A stretch of 64,000 nucleotides of DNA from assembly GCA_018222405.1 (NCBI GenBank), contig JAAFAI010000008.1, positions 62,001 to 126,000 on the forward strand, read 5' to 3'. The position numbers were made by a program, and so were the translations under genes. Source of the stretch: Gammaproteobacteria bacterium. GTDB taxonomy: Bacteria > Pseudomonadota > Gammaproteobacteria > Enterobacterales > Alteromonadaceae. The notes below the pieces were generated by a model. The model saw only the letters and a program-made list of their open reading frames with translations. It searched no databases and was not told where the DNA came from. Below are positions 42,499 to 53,285 of the stretch, piece by piece; position 1 is the first letter of the stretch; each line of letters begins with the position of its first letter.

Positions 42499-42692
42499 GG
42501 TGCAGGCAGTTCCGAATCGATAAGGGGCAATAGGCGCTCTTGTAGGCGCGTGCTAAGATAGAGCGCATTGTAGCCTGTAATACCCATGAAGTCAGGCGGC
42601 CCGGCAAAGTTTGTTGGCGCTGCCGGATTTGCAAATGGCTTTGGCATGATTACAATAAACGCCGAATTCCCACCAGTCACAGCAGAGTAGAT

Positions 42693-43313
42693 ATGGCCCG
42701 CTCAAAAACCAGTAAAAAATGGATGGAAGAACACGTTAACGACCCGTATGTAAAAAAGGCGCAAGTCGATGGGTATCGTTCCCGGGCCAGTTATAAGCTT
42801 ATTGAAATCAATGAAAAAGACAAACTGTTTGGCCCCGGCAGCGTGGTCATGGATCTCGGTTCTGCACCGGGTGGCTGGTCGCAGATTGTTGCACCGGTAG
42901 TGGGTGAAAACGGGCGGGTAATCGCATCAGATATTCTGCCCATGGATAGCATCATCGGGGTAGACTTTATTCAGGGCGACTTCACCGATGAAGCAGTATA
43001 CGACCAGATTCTTAAGGTGCTTGGCGATGACCAGGTGGACGTTGTGGTTTCGGATATGGCGCCTAACCAAAGCGGTGTAAAAACCACCGATCAGTATGCT
43101 TCGATGTATCTGGTTGAACTGGCGCTCGATATGGCCAGGAACGTGTTACAACCCGGCGGCAGCTTTTGTGCGAAAGTGTTTCAGGGCGTGGGGTACGACG
43201 AATACGTTAAAGACGTCCGTTCGTCCTTTAACAAGGTAGTTGTGAGAAAGCCTGCGGCATCTCGCCCTCGTTCCCGCGAAGTCTATTTAGTCGCGACCGG
43301 TTTTAAGGGCTGA
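42693..43313 (+). CDS. rlmE: RlmE, 23S rRNA 2'-O-ribose methyltransferase (U2552)
   Basis: A 206-residue FtsJ/RrmJ methyltransferase that methylates U2552 of 23S rRNA. The KDKE catalytic set is Lys35, Asp121 (SDMAP), Lys161 (KVFQG) and Glu196 (SREVYLV). The AdoMet site is [11 protein letters not shown] (54-64). N-terminal basic residues help bind rRNA. In many gammaproteobacteria rlmE is followed by ftsH, but here a convergent fdxA gene lies 20 bp downstream, so the usual rlmE-ftsH pair is split. Good confidence in function. Confidence 0.96.
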   Translation: MARSKTSKKWMEEHVNDPYVKKAQVDGYRSRASYKLIEINEKDKLFGPGSVVMDLGSAPGGWSQIVAPVVGENGRVIASDILPMDSIIGVDFIQGDFTDEAVYDQILKVLGDDQVDVVVSDMAPNQSGVKTTDQYASMYLVELALDMARNVLQPGGSFCAKVFQGVGYDEYVKDVRSSFNKVVVRKPAASRPRSREVYLVATGFKG

Positions 43314-43333
43314 TAGCTAGCCCCTGCTGGCGT

Positions 43334-43657
43334 TTAGCGTTCCAGTAAAGGCAACTTATCCGGCACGCCATTCCAGCTGTCTGCATCCTCAGGCGGTGCA
43401 ATCACTTCAGTAATGTTTGGCCACTGCTGACTGAGCTCAGCGTTAATGGCCAGATAGGGCTTTTGCTCTTCGGTTAACTCGGTATCCTGAATAATAGCCT
43501 CGGCCGGACATTCCGGCACGCACAGCGCGCAATCAATGCAGATAGCCGGGTCGATGGCCAGAAAGTTGGGCCCCTCAAAAAAGGCGTCTACCGGGCACAC
43601 GGCCACACAGTCGGTGTATTTGCATTTTACGCAGTTGTCGGTCACTACAAAGGTCAT
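43334..43657 (-). CDS. fdxA: Ferredoxin FdxA (7Fe-8S type)
   Basis: A 107-residue ferredoxin with two iron-sulfur clusters. The N-terminal part has [18 protein letters not shown], with the spacing usual for FdxA 3Fe-4S/4Fe-4S pairs, and the second is [17 protein letters not shown]. The C-terminal tail is the FdxA type ending [13 protein letters not shown]. It is a small electron carrier in the cytoplasm; partners are not shown here. Convergent with rlmE. Confidence 0.94.
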   Translation of the reverse strand: MTFVVTDNCVKCKYTDCVAVCPVDAFFEGPNFLAIDPAICIDCALCVPECPAEAIIQDTELTEEQKPYLAINAELSQQWPNITEVIAPPEDADSWNGVPDKLPLLER

Positions 43658-43814
43658 GATAGGTCGGCGAATGAATCAATTTGATTGCAATTATAAGGGT
43701 TCTGTAGCCTGATCTAAAGACAAAAGGCGACAATGGCTACCGGATCGCCGGCAACTGCATTAAACTATAGCCGCTCTGACAGATAGGCTGTCCGGCGAAC
43801 CAGGATCCTCCCTC

Positions 43815-45434
43815 ATGTTGCGTTTAACCGATATAAAACTTCCCCTTGATCACGACGACTCTGCACTGGCTGCAGCGATAGTCAGCAAACTGGCGATTGC
43901 CGCCGATGACCTGTTAAACATTAACGTGTTTAAACGCGGTTACGATGCTCGCAATAACCGGGATATTCAGCTGATCTACACGGTGGATGTAGAGGTAAAC
44001 GGTGAGGCGGAATTGCTGGCCAAGTTTGCTAAAGACACCCAGGTTCGCGTTACCCCGGACATGACCTACAAATTTGTTGCCCAGGCACCGGAAAACCTGA
44101 CTCACCGCCCGGTAGTAGTGGGGCTTGGCCCGTGCGGGATCTTTGCAGCGTTGATCCTGGCCCAGATGGGGTTTAAACCGATCGTCCTGGAGCGTGGTAA
44201 AGCCGTGCGTGAGCGCACTAAAGATACCTTTGGTTTCTGGCGCAAGCAGCCGCTTAACCCCGAGTCCAACGTGCAGTTTGGTGAAGGCGGGGCCGGTACG
44301 TTTTCAGACGGTAAGCTTTATAGCCAGGTGAAAGACCGCAAGCATTACGGCCGCAAAGTACTCCATGAGTTTGTTGAGGCCGGCGCGCCAGAAGAAATTT
44401 TATATGTCAGCAAACCGCATATCGGTACGTTCAAATTGGTGAGCATGGTAGAGAAAATGCGCCAGCAGATTATCGATCTGGGCGGCGAAATTCGCTTTTC
44501 TACCAGGGTCGAAAAACTGGATCTGGAAGAACAAGACGGTCAGTACACTGTGAAAGGCCTGCATTTATCCGACGGCGATTATCTGGCCTGTAAACAGGTC
44601 ATTCTGGCCCTGGGGCACAGCGCCCGGGATACTTTTCAGAACCTGTATGAGCAGGGCGTTTACATTGAAGCCAAGCCATTTTCCATTGGCTTTCGCATTG
44701 AACACGAGCAGAGCATGATTGACCGTTGCCGGTTTGGTGATAATGCCGGCAACCCTATTCTGGGCGCGGCAGATTACAAACTGGTGCATCATTGCAAAAA
44801 TGGCCGTACCGTTTACAGCTTTTGTATGTGCCCGGGCGGTACTGTGGTAGCGGCGGCGTCAGAGCCCGGTCGTGTGGTTACCAATGGCATGAGCCAGTAT
44901 TCCCGCCACGAGCGCAATGCGAACAGCGCCATTGTAGTGGGGATCACGCCGGAACAGGATTATCCTGGTCACCCGCTGGCAGGCATTGAATTGCAGCGCC
45001 GTCTTGAGGAACTGGCTTTTAAAGCCGGCGGTGAGAATTACAACGCCCCCGGGCAGTTAATCGGCGATTTTCTGGCTGGCAAACCCAGCGCGGAGTTGGG
45101 CGATGTTACCCCATCCTATACACCAGGCGTTACCTTAACCGACCTGAGCAAAGTGGTGCCGGATTATGTTACCCAGGCTATTCGCGAGGCAATCCCGGCA
45201 TTCGACCGCCAGATTAAAGGCTTCGCGAAAGCCGATGGCACCCTGACAGGTGTGGAAACCCGTACCTCGTCACCAGTATGTATTAAACGGGATAAAGACT
45301 ATCAAAGCGTTAACGTTAAGGGTTTGTATCCGGCCGGTGAGGGTGCCGGTTACGCCGGTGGCATCTGGTCGGCAGGTATCGACGGCATCCGCGTAGCCGA
45401 AGCGCTGGCACTTGCATTTGATAATCAGGATTGA
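43815..45434 (+). CDS. FAD-dependent oxidoreductase-like protein (COG2509 type)
   Basis: A 539-residue protein. An N-terminal domain of about 90 residues precedes the Rossmann motif VVVGLGPCGIFAALILAQMG (99-118) and LERGKAVRERTKD. FGEGGAGTFSDGKLYSQ is typical, as is the closing GLYPAGEGAGYAGGIWSAG, which binds FAD. It belongs to the family of predicted FAD proteins close to YhiN-type flavoproteins but of different arrangement; the physiological reaction is not known. It stands alone, followed by a hairpin and a Fur-controlled receptor. Confidence 0.85.
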   Translation: MLRLTDIKLPLDHDDSALAAAIVSKLAIAADDLLNINVFKRGYDARNNRDIQLIYTVDVEVNGEAELLAKFAKDTQVRVTPDMTYKFVAQAPENLTHRPVVVGLGPCGIFAALILAQMGFKPIVLERGKAVRERTKDTFGFWRKQPLNPESNVQFGEGGAGTFSDGKLYSQVKDRKHYGRKVLHEFVEAGAPEEILYVSKPHIGTFKLVSMVEKMRQQIIDLGGEIRFSTRVEKLDLEEQDGQYTVKGLHLSDGDYLACKQVILALGHSARDTFQNLYEQGVYIEAKPFSIGFRIEHEQSMIDRCRFGDNAGNPILGAADYKLVHHCKNGRTVYSFCMCPGGTVVAAASEPGRVVTNGMSQYSRHERNANSAIVVGITPEQDYPGHPLAGIELQRRLEELAFKAGGENYNAPGQLIGDFLAGKPSAELGDVTPSYTPGVTLTDLSKVVPDYVTQAIREAIPAFDRQIKGFAKADGTLTGVETRTSSPVCIKRDKDYQSVNVKGLYPAGEGAGYAGGIWSAGIDGIRVAEALALAFDNQD

Positions 45435-45491
45435 TTTAGTCCAGGCTCTTATTAGGCGAGCAATAGACAGTACCTGGAGTTATTGACCATT

Positions 45492-45513
45492 CTCACCACC
45501 CTTAGGTGGTGAG
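45492..45513 (+). terminator. Hairpin after the FAD protein gene
   Basis: CTCACCACC (45492-45500) and GGTGGTGAG (45505-45513) form a perfect 9-bp stem with a CTTA loop, 58 bp after the stop codon. The tail is CCGCTTGCTTTATTT, weak in T. It may be a terminator. Apart from it and the Fur-type box, the 370-bp gene-free stretch (45435-45804) shows nothing else. Confidence 0.5.
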
Positions 45514-45732
45514 CCGCTTGCTTTATTTATGCATGAATCCCTGCAGTGCATTTGTTTGGTGGCAGATGCTCACAATGTATCCCTATTAATTTACAGTGCA
45601 GACGCAGCCAGTCATACTTGAAATTCAATTTATTCGATACATTTCAAATGCTTAACTAAAATTCACTGAAGTACCCAGCTTAGCAATATGCAACCTTATG
45701 CTGTTATTCTTTAGATTAATCTTAAAGTGCAG

Positions 45733-45769
45733 TTGATACAAGTGAAGATATAAATGATAGTGATTATCA
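45733..45769 (+). promoter_or_regulatory. Fur box and promoter of the siderophore receptor operon
   Basis: TGATAGTGATTATCA (45755-45769) matches the Fur 7-1-7 consensus at 13 of 14 defined positions. TTGATA (45733-45738) and GATAGT (45756-45761), 17 bp apart, make a promoter that the Fur-type box covers. It sits 36 bp before the receptor start. Confidence 0.82.
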
Positions 45770-45804
45770 ATAACAATAATCTATTTTATCTTTAAGGACA
45801 TTCA

Positions 45805-47922
45805 ATGCGCTATTCTGCTCTCGCTTTTGCACTCATTCCTAATCTCAGTGTGTCATTTTCCGTTCTTGCTGCCACCAATTCAGATGTTGAAACTATTGAG
45901 GTGACCGGGCGCGCTCAACAATTCTACTTAGACAATAGTACCCGGGTGGGTACAAAAACTGAGTCAGATGTTATGCAAATACCGCTGTCGGTTCAGGTGT
46001 TGACCCGACAGCTTATCACCGACCAGGCTGCACGGGACATAACTGATTTGTATCGTTCGATTGCAGGGGTATCTGAGTTCAGTTATTCAGGCGTTACCTT
46101 TCGTGGTTTCCGGGATGATGCTAACGTATTTTACGACGGGGTCCGGGGTGATCCTTTTTCAGGTTTTAGTGTGCCTCAATTATTTAATGTTGATCGGGTT
46201 GAAGTACTAAAGGGGCCTGCAGCGGCTCTCTACGGTGGTGGTGAACCCGGCGGAATGATTAACTATGTAAGTCGCAAGCCGACCTTTAATGAGCGCCGAA
46301 ATGTCACCCTGACGGCAGGGAATTTTGCCCTTGCCGGCGCATCGGCAGAATTTACCGGTGGCATTACGGATGACCTGGCTTACCGATTTGGTGCATTTTA
46401 TGAATCTCAGGATAGTTTTCGCAACAACGCAGAGGCTGAGAACATTGAATTAGCCGGTGGCGCTTTGTTTGTGCTGGGGGGCAGTACCGAACTAACCACG
46501 ACTTATGATTACATTGTTCAGAATCTCGGCGGTAATCGTTTGCGGGGTGTACCAGTGGATGATAATGGTAATTTCCTGGTTAGTCGAAGTTATAATGCCA
46601 ATGAGAAAGGAGATTATCAGGATCTGGAGGCATTAGTGTTACAGGCTAACCTGCAGCATGACTTCAGCGATAATTTTACTTTTAACGGTACACTTCGTTA
46701 TCTGGATAACGAGCGAGAGCAAGCCTATCACGAGTCGCGAAGCTGGATTGATGTTAACGGAGATGGGGTAGCAAATATTGAGGATCAAACTATCCGTCGG
46801 GAGTACCGAAAACAGTATCGCACGAACAATGAGCTTAGCCTTACACTCGATTTTGTGTATGAGTTTGCTGTCGCCGGTATTGAGCACCAGCTTTTGTTCG
46901 GCGGCGACTGGCATAGCGTTGAAACCGATTACGACTATTACCGAGCCCGTTTTGAAGCCGATGGTATTGCCAACCTTAACATTTTCACGCTCAATTATGG
47001 TGAAACGAACCCGGCCACTTACAACCTGACTAATATGAACCGTGACGGGTTAGAACGAGAAAGAGCCAGTCTTTACATGCAGGACAAACTGCAGTTTTCA
47101 CCACAATGGGCACTAATGGTTGGTGCTCGACTGGATTATTTCGACGAAAAGAGCATGGATACGAATACTCAGTATTCAGACAGTGATATTACTCCGCGGG
47201 CAGGTTTAATTTATACCCCTTCAGACGCTACTACGGTTTATCTGAATTATTCTGAAAGTTTCAATCCGGTTGATCCCTCCGACTTTGCCGAGGCTGGCGC
47301 TGAGCCATTGTCACCGGAAACCGGTGAACAGGTTGAACTGGGTATCAAGCAGTCTTGGTTGCTAGGCCGCATTATGACCACGATGGCGGCGTATCAAATC
47401 GATAAAGAAAATATGGTGATCAGTAACCCGGAATATGTGGAAGGGCTTAACGATGATATGGAACCTGCACTGATTAACTTTGGTTTAGTGGAGAGTAACG
47501 GCGCCGAATTCACCCTGGTAGGGGATGTGAGCGAATCGGTAAGCATTACTGCCAACTATGCCTATAACGATACTGTAGTAGCCAGTGGCAGTACCCGAAA
47601 TACGTACAATGGTAGCCGCTTTGCCAACTCACCTCGTCACCAGGCCGGCTTTTGGGTCCGCTATGATATTGCGTCCATTGATTCATCTTTTGCCATGGGC
47701 GTGGACTACGTAAGCGAACAAATCAGTCTCAGTGGCCAGCGAGTAAAGCCTTTTACTATTTTTGATGCCAGTTGGACAACGCAATGGGATAATCTATTGC
47801 TGAGTGTAAACGTAAAAAATCTGTTCGACAAAGTCTATGCCGTTAGCGGTTTCAGTGAACGAAACGGTCACTTTCCGGGTGAGCCAAGAGAGCTGGTTGT
47901 GCAGCTAAGTTACGACTTTTAA
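45805..47922 (+). CDS. TonB-dependent siderophore receptor (FhuE/FpvA-like)
   Basis: A 705-residue outer-membrane receptor with a signal peptide (1-22) and a TonB box near VETIEVTGR. The plug has QIPLSVQVLTRQLI, VTFRGFRDDANVFYDGVRGD, VDRVEVLKGPAAALYGGGEPGG and INYVSRKP, typical of the ferrisiderophore family to which FhuE and FpvA belong. The barrel ends in LVVQLSYDF. It imports an unknown ferric siderophore, probably of hydroxamate or mixed type. A strong Fur box is upstream and a PepSY membrane protein follows after 55 bp, a common pair. No siderophore-synthesis genes are seen. Confidence 0.92.
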   Translation: MRYSALAFALIPNLSVSFSVLAATNSDVETIEVTGRAQQFYLDNSTRVGTKTESDVMQIPLSVQVLTRQLITDQAARDITDLYRSIAGVSEFSYSGVTFRGFRDDANVFYDGVRGDPFSGFSVPQLFNVDRVEVLKGPAAALYGGGEPGGMINYVSRKPTFNERRNVTLTAGNFALAGASAEFTGGITDDLAYRFGAFYESQDSFRNNAEAENIELAGGALFVLGGSTELTTTYDYIVQNLGGNRLRGVPVDDNGNFLVSRSYNANEKGDYQDLEALVLQANLQHDFSDNFTFNGTLRYLDNEREQAYHESRSWIDVNGDGVANIEDQTIRREYRKQYRTNNELSLTLDFVYEFAVAGIEHQLLFGGDWHSVETDYDYYRARFEADGIANLNIFTLNYGETNPATYNLTNMNRDGLERERASLYMQDKLQFSPQWALMVGARLDYFDEKSMDTNTQYSDSDITPRAGLIYTPSDATTVYLNYSESFNPVDPSDFAEAGAEPLSPETGEQVELGIKQSWLLGRIMTTMAAYQIDKENMVISNPEYVEGLNDDMEPALINFGLVESNGAEFTLVGDVSESVSITANYAYNDTVVASGSTRNTYNGSRFANSPRHQAGFWVRYDIASIDSSFAMGVDYVSEQISLSGQRVKPFTIFDASWTTQWDNLLLSVNVKNLFDKVYAVSGFSERNGHFPGEPRELVVQLSYDF

Positions 47923-47977
47923 TGCCCATGAAGTATTTATTAAATCTGGCTGAACTTGCTGTATAAAAGCTCAGTCA

Positions 47978-49171
47978 ATGAATAAACAACAATGGTACAA
48001 ATGGCACAGTTATGCAGGCCTCCCTCTGGCTGTGTTTCTGTGTTTTATTATGTTTACCGGCACGCTGGCGGTGCTGTCACACGAACTGGACTGGTTAACG
48101 AATCCGGCAATAAGGTCGACAGCTACCGATAAGCCTTTGGATTGGTCAGCCTATTATCGGGCTGTTTTGGCACAGGCTGAGGGTAATAAGGTTTACCAGT
48201 TGTCAGCGCCATTACATTCAGGCTTTGCCGCGCAAGCAATACTACTTGATGACGGCGGGCAGCGGTACCGTCTGTTTTTTAATCCGGAAACACTCGCATA
48301 TCAGGGCAGTGGGGTGTGGTTAAACTGGCAGACTGTGCTTCGTCGCTTGCACAGGCATTTGATGTTGCCGTTAAATATTGGCCTGACAATAGTCTCTGCT
48401 ACCGGATTCTTATTGTGTATCTCGCTACTCTCCGGGCTTGCATTGCATACGCATTGGTGGCGCGGATTATGGCGTTTACCAAGGCGCCACAACGCCCGGG
48501 TGTTCTGGGGCGACATGCATAGGCTTGCCGGACTATGGAGTAGCTGGCTGCTACTTGTTATTGCACTGACGAGTGTGTGGTACTTTGTCGAGAAATATGG
48601 ACTGGCTGCTGAGTACCCCGCTAATGGTACAGTCACCAGTTTGCCAGCAAAGCAACGTGCGGCCCGGGTTGAACCGGATATTTTTGCGCAGGTTATCCGG
48701 CAGTCTTCCTCTTTTCGGCCTGATATGCAAATTTCATCCATTTTTCTACCGGTAAAACCCGGTCAGCCTTTAAGAATTGATGGTCAGAATGATACTTTTT
48801 TAGTCCGCGACCGCGCTAATAACTTGATTTTTGATCCGATAACCGGGGAGTGTTTGTCACAGCGTTTTGGCAGTGAACTATCTGGCCATGCACGTATATC
48901 AGAAGCGGCCGACCCGCTTCATTTCGGTACCTGGGGGGCTTATTGGTCTAAAACTGTATATTTTGTTTTTGGCTTCGTATTAACCAGTCTCTGCGTTACC
49001 GGCACAGTTATTTATGCTCACCGGGTCTTCAAGTGGCGACGTAATACAATTTCTCCTTTGTCTGGTGTAGTCACTGCAGGCATTAAGCGAATGAAGATAG
49101 GCTCAACTGTTTCAATCTTGTTAATTACTACTGGTCTGGTGATGACCTGTAGTGTGCTAATTATGGTGTGA
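47978..49171 (+). CDS. PepSY-domain inner-membrane protein (siderophore-linked)
   Basis: A 397-residue membrane protein with four hydrophobic helices: near 12-34, 140-160, 190-210 and 330-352. HSYAGLPLAVFLCFIMFTGTL opens it, and LHRHLMLPLNIG and DMHRLAGLWSSWLLLVIALT are typical of the PepSY-associated, iron-regulated family. Histidines in the helices could bind heme or act in ferric reduction. It lies 55 bp after the Fur-controlled receptor and probably reduces or releases iron from the imported siderophore; that role is inferred from context. Confidence 0.88.
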   Translation: MNKQQWYKWHSYAGLPLAVFLCFIMFTGTLAVLSHELDWLTNPAIRSTATDKPLDWSAYYRAVLAQAEGNKVYQLSAPLHSGFAAQAILLDDGGQRYRLFFNPETLAYQGSGVWLNWQTVLRRLHRHLMLPLNIGLTIVSATGFLLCISLLSGLALHTHWWRGLWRLPRRHNARVFWGDMHRLAGLWSSWLLLVIALTSVWYFVEKYGLAAEYPANGTVTSLPAKQRAARVEPDIFAQVIRQSSSFRPDMQISSIFLPVKPGQPLRIDGQNDTFLVRDRANNLIFDPITGECLSQRFGSELSGHARISEAADPLHFGTWGAYWSKTVYFVFGFVLTSLCVTGTVIYAHRVFKWRRNTISPLSGVVTAGIKRMKIGSTVSILLITTGLVMTCSVLIMV

Positions 49172-49266
49172 CCTACAGATGTTTGATTTACCTGATAGCT
49201 TCCGATGTATAGAGGGCCTTTATACTTGATGCTATAGTGATCTGACAGTATTCACAGGCCACTCAG

Positions 49267-51171
49267 ATGGATAACAACAATAAACAAAACTCTATCGTCG
49301 ACGCCAATTCCGTTGGTGCGTTAGCGCAGGTGCGCCGTCACCGTTTACTACAAATATGCGGTGTGAGTTCACTTGGCTTAGTTGCATCGGTATTGGTTGC
49401 CAGAGGTGTAGCCTTCACCATTTTTTCTGCGGGTCTGCTATCGCTGATTTTGGCTTTTCTGCTGGCCTACAAAAATAAAGTCCAGGCTTCTTCATTTGTG
49501 CTGTTAAGTTCCATGTCGGCTATGTTATTTACCCTGGCGCTAGTTGGTGCGGGTCTGTTTGATATTGCTATTATTGGCTATCCCTGCTTGCTGATATTCG
49601 CGGCGCTACTGGGAGGAGTGGGGCTTTTTAGTACTCTGATAACGCTCACACTAGTGCAATGCTCGGTGTTGGTATGGCTTAATCTGGAAGGCTATGTAAT
49701 GCCCAGTACACCCAGAGTAAGCTGGGAGCATCTGATTTTTGTGCAGATAATCTTTTTGATTACCGGCTTCGGTGTTTACGTATTGGTTCGCGATATCAAA
49801 CAGCTGATGATATCGCTGCAAAATGAAAACGACAAAGTGCAACTCAGCCGCGCGCAAATCCAGCACCTTGCCCATCACGATCCCCTCACCCATTTACCTA
49901 ACCGCTTACATGGTGAACTTTTGTTTGAGCGTCTGCTGGAGCAAAGCAAAAGCAGTAATACCCAGTTGGCGATGCTGTTTATGGATTTGGATAACTTTAA
50001 ACCGGTGAATGATGCGCTTGGCCATGTGGCCGGCGATGTGTTGCTGGAAGAGCTGGCTCAGCGCCTTAGTGACCGTCTCGGCGAGGGGCAGCACCTTATC
50101 CGGTTTGGCGGCGATGAATTTTTGGTGCTTACGCCCTGTGGTGGTGACTGTGAAAATAACGAAGCTCTCACAGATTTTGTCAACAGTCTGCTTGTAGAAT
50201 GTGCTAAGGAATTTGAAGTGCTGCAAAACCGGGTGGTGATCTCTTCCTCAATAGGCATTGCCGTAGCGCCCAAAGATGGCGAGCACTTCAAAGATCTGTG
50301 CCGTAAAGCTGATATTGCTATGTATCAGGCGAAAAGCGATGGCCGCAATACCTACAGCTTTTACTCACCAGAGCAGGATGAGCTTAGCGAAGAACGTTTC
50401 AGGTTATTGCAAAAATTGCGTAGCGCGGTGAACGTCAATGCATTTGAATTGCATTATCAGCCCATTGTCGACCTGAATTCAGGGCAACCAATAATGATTG
50501 AGGCTTTGTTGCGTTGGCCACAAAACGATGGCGGCATGATAGGCCCGGACATTTTTATTCCTCTGGCAGAAACTGCCGGTGTTATTAATAACCTCGGAAG
50601 CTGGGTAATAGAACAGGCTTGTCTGTTTTGCGCAGGTCAGCGCCAAAGCGGCTTACCCGACCTCCGTGTGGCGGTGAATATCTCAGCCTTACAATTCAAT
50701 GATGGTTTATTACAAAGCCATGTAGAGCGTGCCTTACAGCAGGCAGAACTACCGCCAGAGGCGCTTGAAATTGAGCTCACTGAGTCGCTGTTTATCAATG
50801 ACTCATCCGGTATTGTGACGCAACTGGCAGCTCTGAATAACATGGGCATTACCATTGCTATCGACGACTTCGGCTCCGGATACTCAAACTTAGCTTATTT
50901 ACGCCGGTTCAATGCCTCCACGCTTAAAATCGATCGTTCGTTTATTCATCCTATTACCAGTGATGACAACGATGTTCCGCTGGTACAGGCGATGATTACC
51001 ATGGCTCGCAGCCTCGGTATTAGCACCGTAGCCGAGGGAATAGAAGATGAAGCGACCCGGCAAGTCTTGTTGGAAATGGGCTGTGATTATGGCCAGGGGT
51101 ATCACTGGTCAAAACCTTTAAGTGCTAACGAAATTGGTGGGCACCTTAAGTCGCTCACTACACGCAAATGA
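49267..51171 (+). CDS. GGDEF-EAL c-di-GMP signalling protein
   Basis: A 634-residue membrane protein. Six hydrophobic segments lie within residues 25-180. The GGDEF domain (about 200-365) has an intact RFGGDEFLVL, but the residues at the I-site position read GEGQ, so product inhibition looks absent. The EAL domain (about 380-630) has IEALLRW, ELTES, IDDFGSGYSNLAYL, LKIDRSF and VAEGIE, all hallmarks of an active phosphodiesterase. It may both make and break c-di-GMP, or one domain may be regulatory. It is 95 bp after the PepSY gene, with its own promoter likely. No N-terminal sensory family was recognised. Confidence 0.93.
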   Translation: MDNNNKQNSIVDANSVGALAQVRRHRLLQICGVSSLGLVASVLVARGVAFTIFSAGLLSLILAFLLAYKNKVQASSFVLLSSMSAMLFTLALVGAGLFDIAIIGYPCLLIFAALLGGVGLFSTLITLTLVQCSVLVWLNLEGYVMPSTPRVSWEHLIFVQIIFLITGFGVYVLVRDIKQLMISLQNENDKVQLSRAQIQHLAHHDPLTHLPNRLHGELLFERLLEQSKSSNTQLAMLFMDLDNFKPVNDALGHVAGDVLLEELAQRLSDRLGEGQHLIRFGGDEFLVLTPCGGDCENNEALTDFVNSLLVECAKEFEVLQNRVVISSSIGIAVAPKDGEHFKDLCRKADIAMYQAKSDGRNTYSFYSPEQDELSEERFRLLQKLRSAVNVNAFELHYQPIVDLNSGQPIMIEALLRWPQNDGGMIGPDIFIPLAETAGVINNLGSWVIEQACLFCAGQRQSGLPDLRVAVNISALQFNDGLLQSHVERALQQAELPPEALEIELTESLFINDSSGIVTQLAALNNMGITIAIDDFGSGYSNLAYLRRFNASTLKIDRSFIHPITSDDNDVPLVQAMITMARSLGISTVAEGIEDEATRQVLLEMGCDYGQGYHWSKPLSANEIGGHLKSLTTRK

Positions 51172-51263
51172 GTTGAGTAACAGGCTGCCCTGACGCCGGC
51201 GGGAGTGCGCTAGGGAGCGTGTCGCACCGCACCGGCCCTAATCAGTTAAATTTGCTTAACCAC

Positions 51264-53285
51264 TCAGAGTTTAAACTGGTTGATGACTTCTCGCAGTTCT
51301 CCGGCAACTTCGCTTAAGCGGGTGGCATCAGCGGCTAGTTGGCCGGCATTGTCACTGGCTTTATCGCTCACGCTGCTTATGGCTACCAGTGAGCGATTGA
51401 TCTCTTCCGCTACGCTGGTTTGCTGATTCGTCGCCTGGGCGATCTGCGTACTCTGCGATTGAACAGTGCCTATGGACTCACTGATATGACTTAACGACGT
51501 AGCCACTTTTTGTGCTTGTTCCACACCTTGTTCTGACTTTTGCTGACCCTCCTGCATGGCGGTTTGGGTTTGCGAAGTCATACTCTGTAAACGCTCAACC
51601 ATTTTGCGGATGTCATCGGTGGAATCCTGGGTGCGAGAGGCAAGTGAACGCACTTCGTCTGCCACTACCGCAAAACCGCGCCCCTGCTCACCGGCCCGGG
51701 CAGCCTCGATTGCTGCGTTTAATGCCAGCAGGTTGGTTTGTTCGGCAATACCGTTAATAACGTCAATTACTGCGCCAATGTTTTCTGACTCCTGCGACAA
51801 CCCGCCTACAACCTGCACTGCATCATTAATAGACTCTGCCAGTTGCTGAAGTTCGCTGCGGGCGTTATTGGCCAGTTGCATCCCGTCGTTGGCCTGTTGC
51901 TCTGCGGCAGTGGCGGCTTCACTGGATTGTGACGCATTGGCCGAAATTTCCTGCACCATGGTGGCCATTTGCGTAACCGCACTGGATACTGAGTCGACCT
52001 GACGCTGCTCTTGCCTGACTTCATTGCTGGTACTTTGCGACAGTACTTTTAAATTTTCCGCAGCATCCGCTACCGCCTGAGTACTTTGTGCTGCTTCAAT
52101 TAACAAATTGTGAAGTTTGTCGGTGAACAGGTTGAACTGTTCGGCCAGCTGGCCCACTTCGTCGCGACTGGTAATGGTCAGTCGTTTCGTCAGGTCGCCC
52201 TCACCAGAGGCAATATCTGCCATGGCTTCTTTCATTTGTAAAATAGGGCGGGTGACACGGGTACTCGCCAGGTAGGTAATCGATACCAGAATAGCAATGA
52301 TCACTAGAGCCAGGATGCCAGCCACCAGGATGGCGTGCTGAATAGGTTCGGCAATGACACTTTGTGGCAGCATAAAGCCTAATGTCCAGTTCATTTCTGG
52401 ATCGTTGAGTCTGGCGTGGCGGAAGGTGGCGTAATAGTCTTTACCCTGCCAGCGCACATCTACCGTACCCTCGGTATCAGCAGCCATTGCTGCGGCTAGT
52501 GCAGTAAAGCCTTGTGAGTCACTGAAAGCCGCATCGAAGGAGGCTAACGGTGAGCTGATGTCCAGCGTGTCACTGGTTTTCGGAAAGTACACCACGTTTT
52601 GATTTTCATCGACCAGAAAGGCAACGCCCTGTCCCTGGTATCTAATATCGTCCAACACTCCGGCGATAGTACTGATAAGAATATCTACACCGCCCACGCC
52701 CAACAGGGTGCCATTGAGGTAAACCGGCGACTGGACTACCGCAGAAATACTGCCATCCTGGGAATCAACGGCTGGTGGCGTAACATAAAGTCCGCCTTGG
52801 CTGACCGCAGTTTTAAACCAGGGGCGTGCCGTGGCGAAGTAACCCTTGGCGGGATCGCCGGCATTCACACCCTCAGTATCCACACCAACACGGCCTTCCT
52901 CGTAAAAGTACTCGCCAGTGTTGTCGGAGCCAAAGAATGCCGACTTGATATTGCTATCTGCGCTACTGATTTGCTGAAAGGTTTTATAAATCTTTTCGGA
53001 GTCGGGTAATGACGACTCACTGGCACCACGCACATCGTGTTCATCAAAAAATGTCTGGACAAACGGATTGCTCAAAAAACTGCGGGCAACGCCGCCATAG
53101 GTTGAGAAAAAACCTTCAATGGCCTGAGCTTCTTTATTTACCAGCCCAAGCACATCATTCTCGATGGTGGTGCGGGCTCGTTCACTAACGAAATTGAGCA
53201 GAATAATAGCGGCAATTAACAGGACCAGTGACATCGCGCCACCGACAATAAGCATAAATTTCTGTTGCAGAGACATAGACTTCAT
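51264..53285 (-). CDS. Methyl-accepting chemotaxis protein with a dCache-type sensor
   Basis: A 673-residue chemoreceptor. TM1 is about 10-32 and TM2 about 325-350, enclosing a large periplasmic region of the dCache type ([33 protein letters not shown]). A HAMP domain ([20 protein letters not shown]) follows, then the signalling domain with the conserved tip [20 protein letters not shown] and [15 protein letters not shown]. There is no C-terminal NWETF pentapeptide, so it needs other receptors for methylation. Ligand unknown; dCache receptors often bind amino acids or organic acids. Monocistronic. Confidence 0.94.
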   Translation of the reverse strand: MKSMSLQQKFMLIVGGAMSLVLLIAAIILLNFVSERARTTIENDVLGLVNKEAQAIEGFFSTYGGVARSFLSNPFVQTFFDEHDVRGASESSLPDSEKIYKTFQQISSADSNIKSAFFGSDNTGEYFYEEGRVGVDTEGVNAGDPAKGYFATARPWFKTAVSQGGLYVTPPAVDSQDGSISAVVQSPVYLNGTLLGVGGVDILISTIAGVLDDIRYQGQGVAFLVDENQNVVYFPKTSDTLDISSPLASFDAAFSDSQGFTALAAAMAADTEGTVDVRWQGKDYYATFRHARLNDPEMNWTLGFMLPQSVIAEPIQHAILVAGILALVIIAILVSITYLASTRVTRPILQMKEAMADIASGEGDLTKRLTITSRDEVGQLAEQFNLFTDKLHNLLIEAAQSTQAVADAAENLKVLSQSTSNEVRQEQRQVDSVSSAVTQMATMVQEISANASQSSEAATAAEQQANDGMQLANNARSELQQLAESINDAVQVVGGLSQESENIGAVIDVINGIAEQTNLLALNAAIEAARAGEQGRGFAVVADEVRSLASRTQDSTDDIRKMVERLQSMTSQTQTAMQEGQQKSEQGVEQAQKVATSLSHISESIGTVQSQSTQIAQATNQQTSVAEEINRSLVAISSVSDKASDNAGQLAADATRLSEVAGELREVINQFKL

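Noticed and set aside
42495-42680. 61-codon minus-strand frame just upstream of the SpoU methyltransferase
   Set aside because: Its stop overlaps the next start codon as in an operon, but composition is proline-rich without family features, and it lies in the divergent promoter space with rlmE. Not convincing enough to list.
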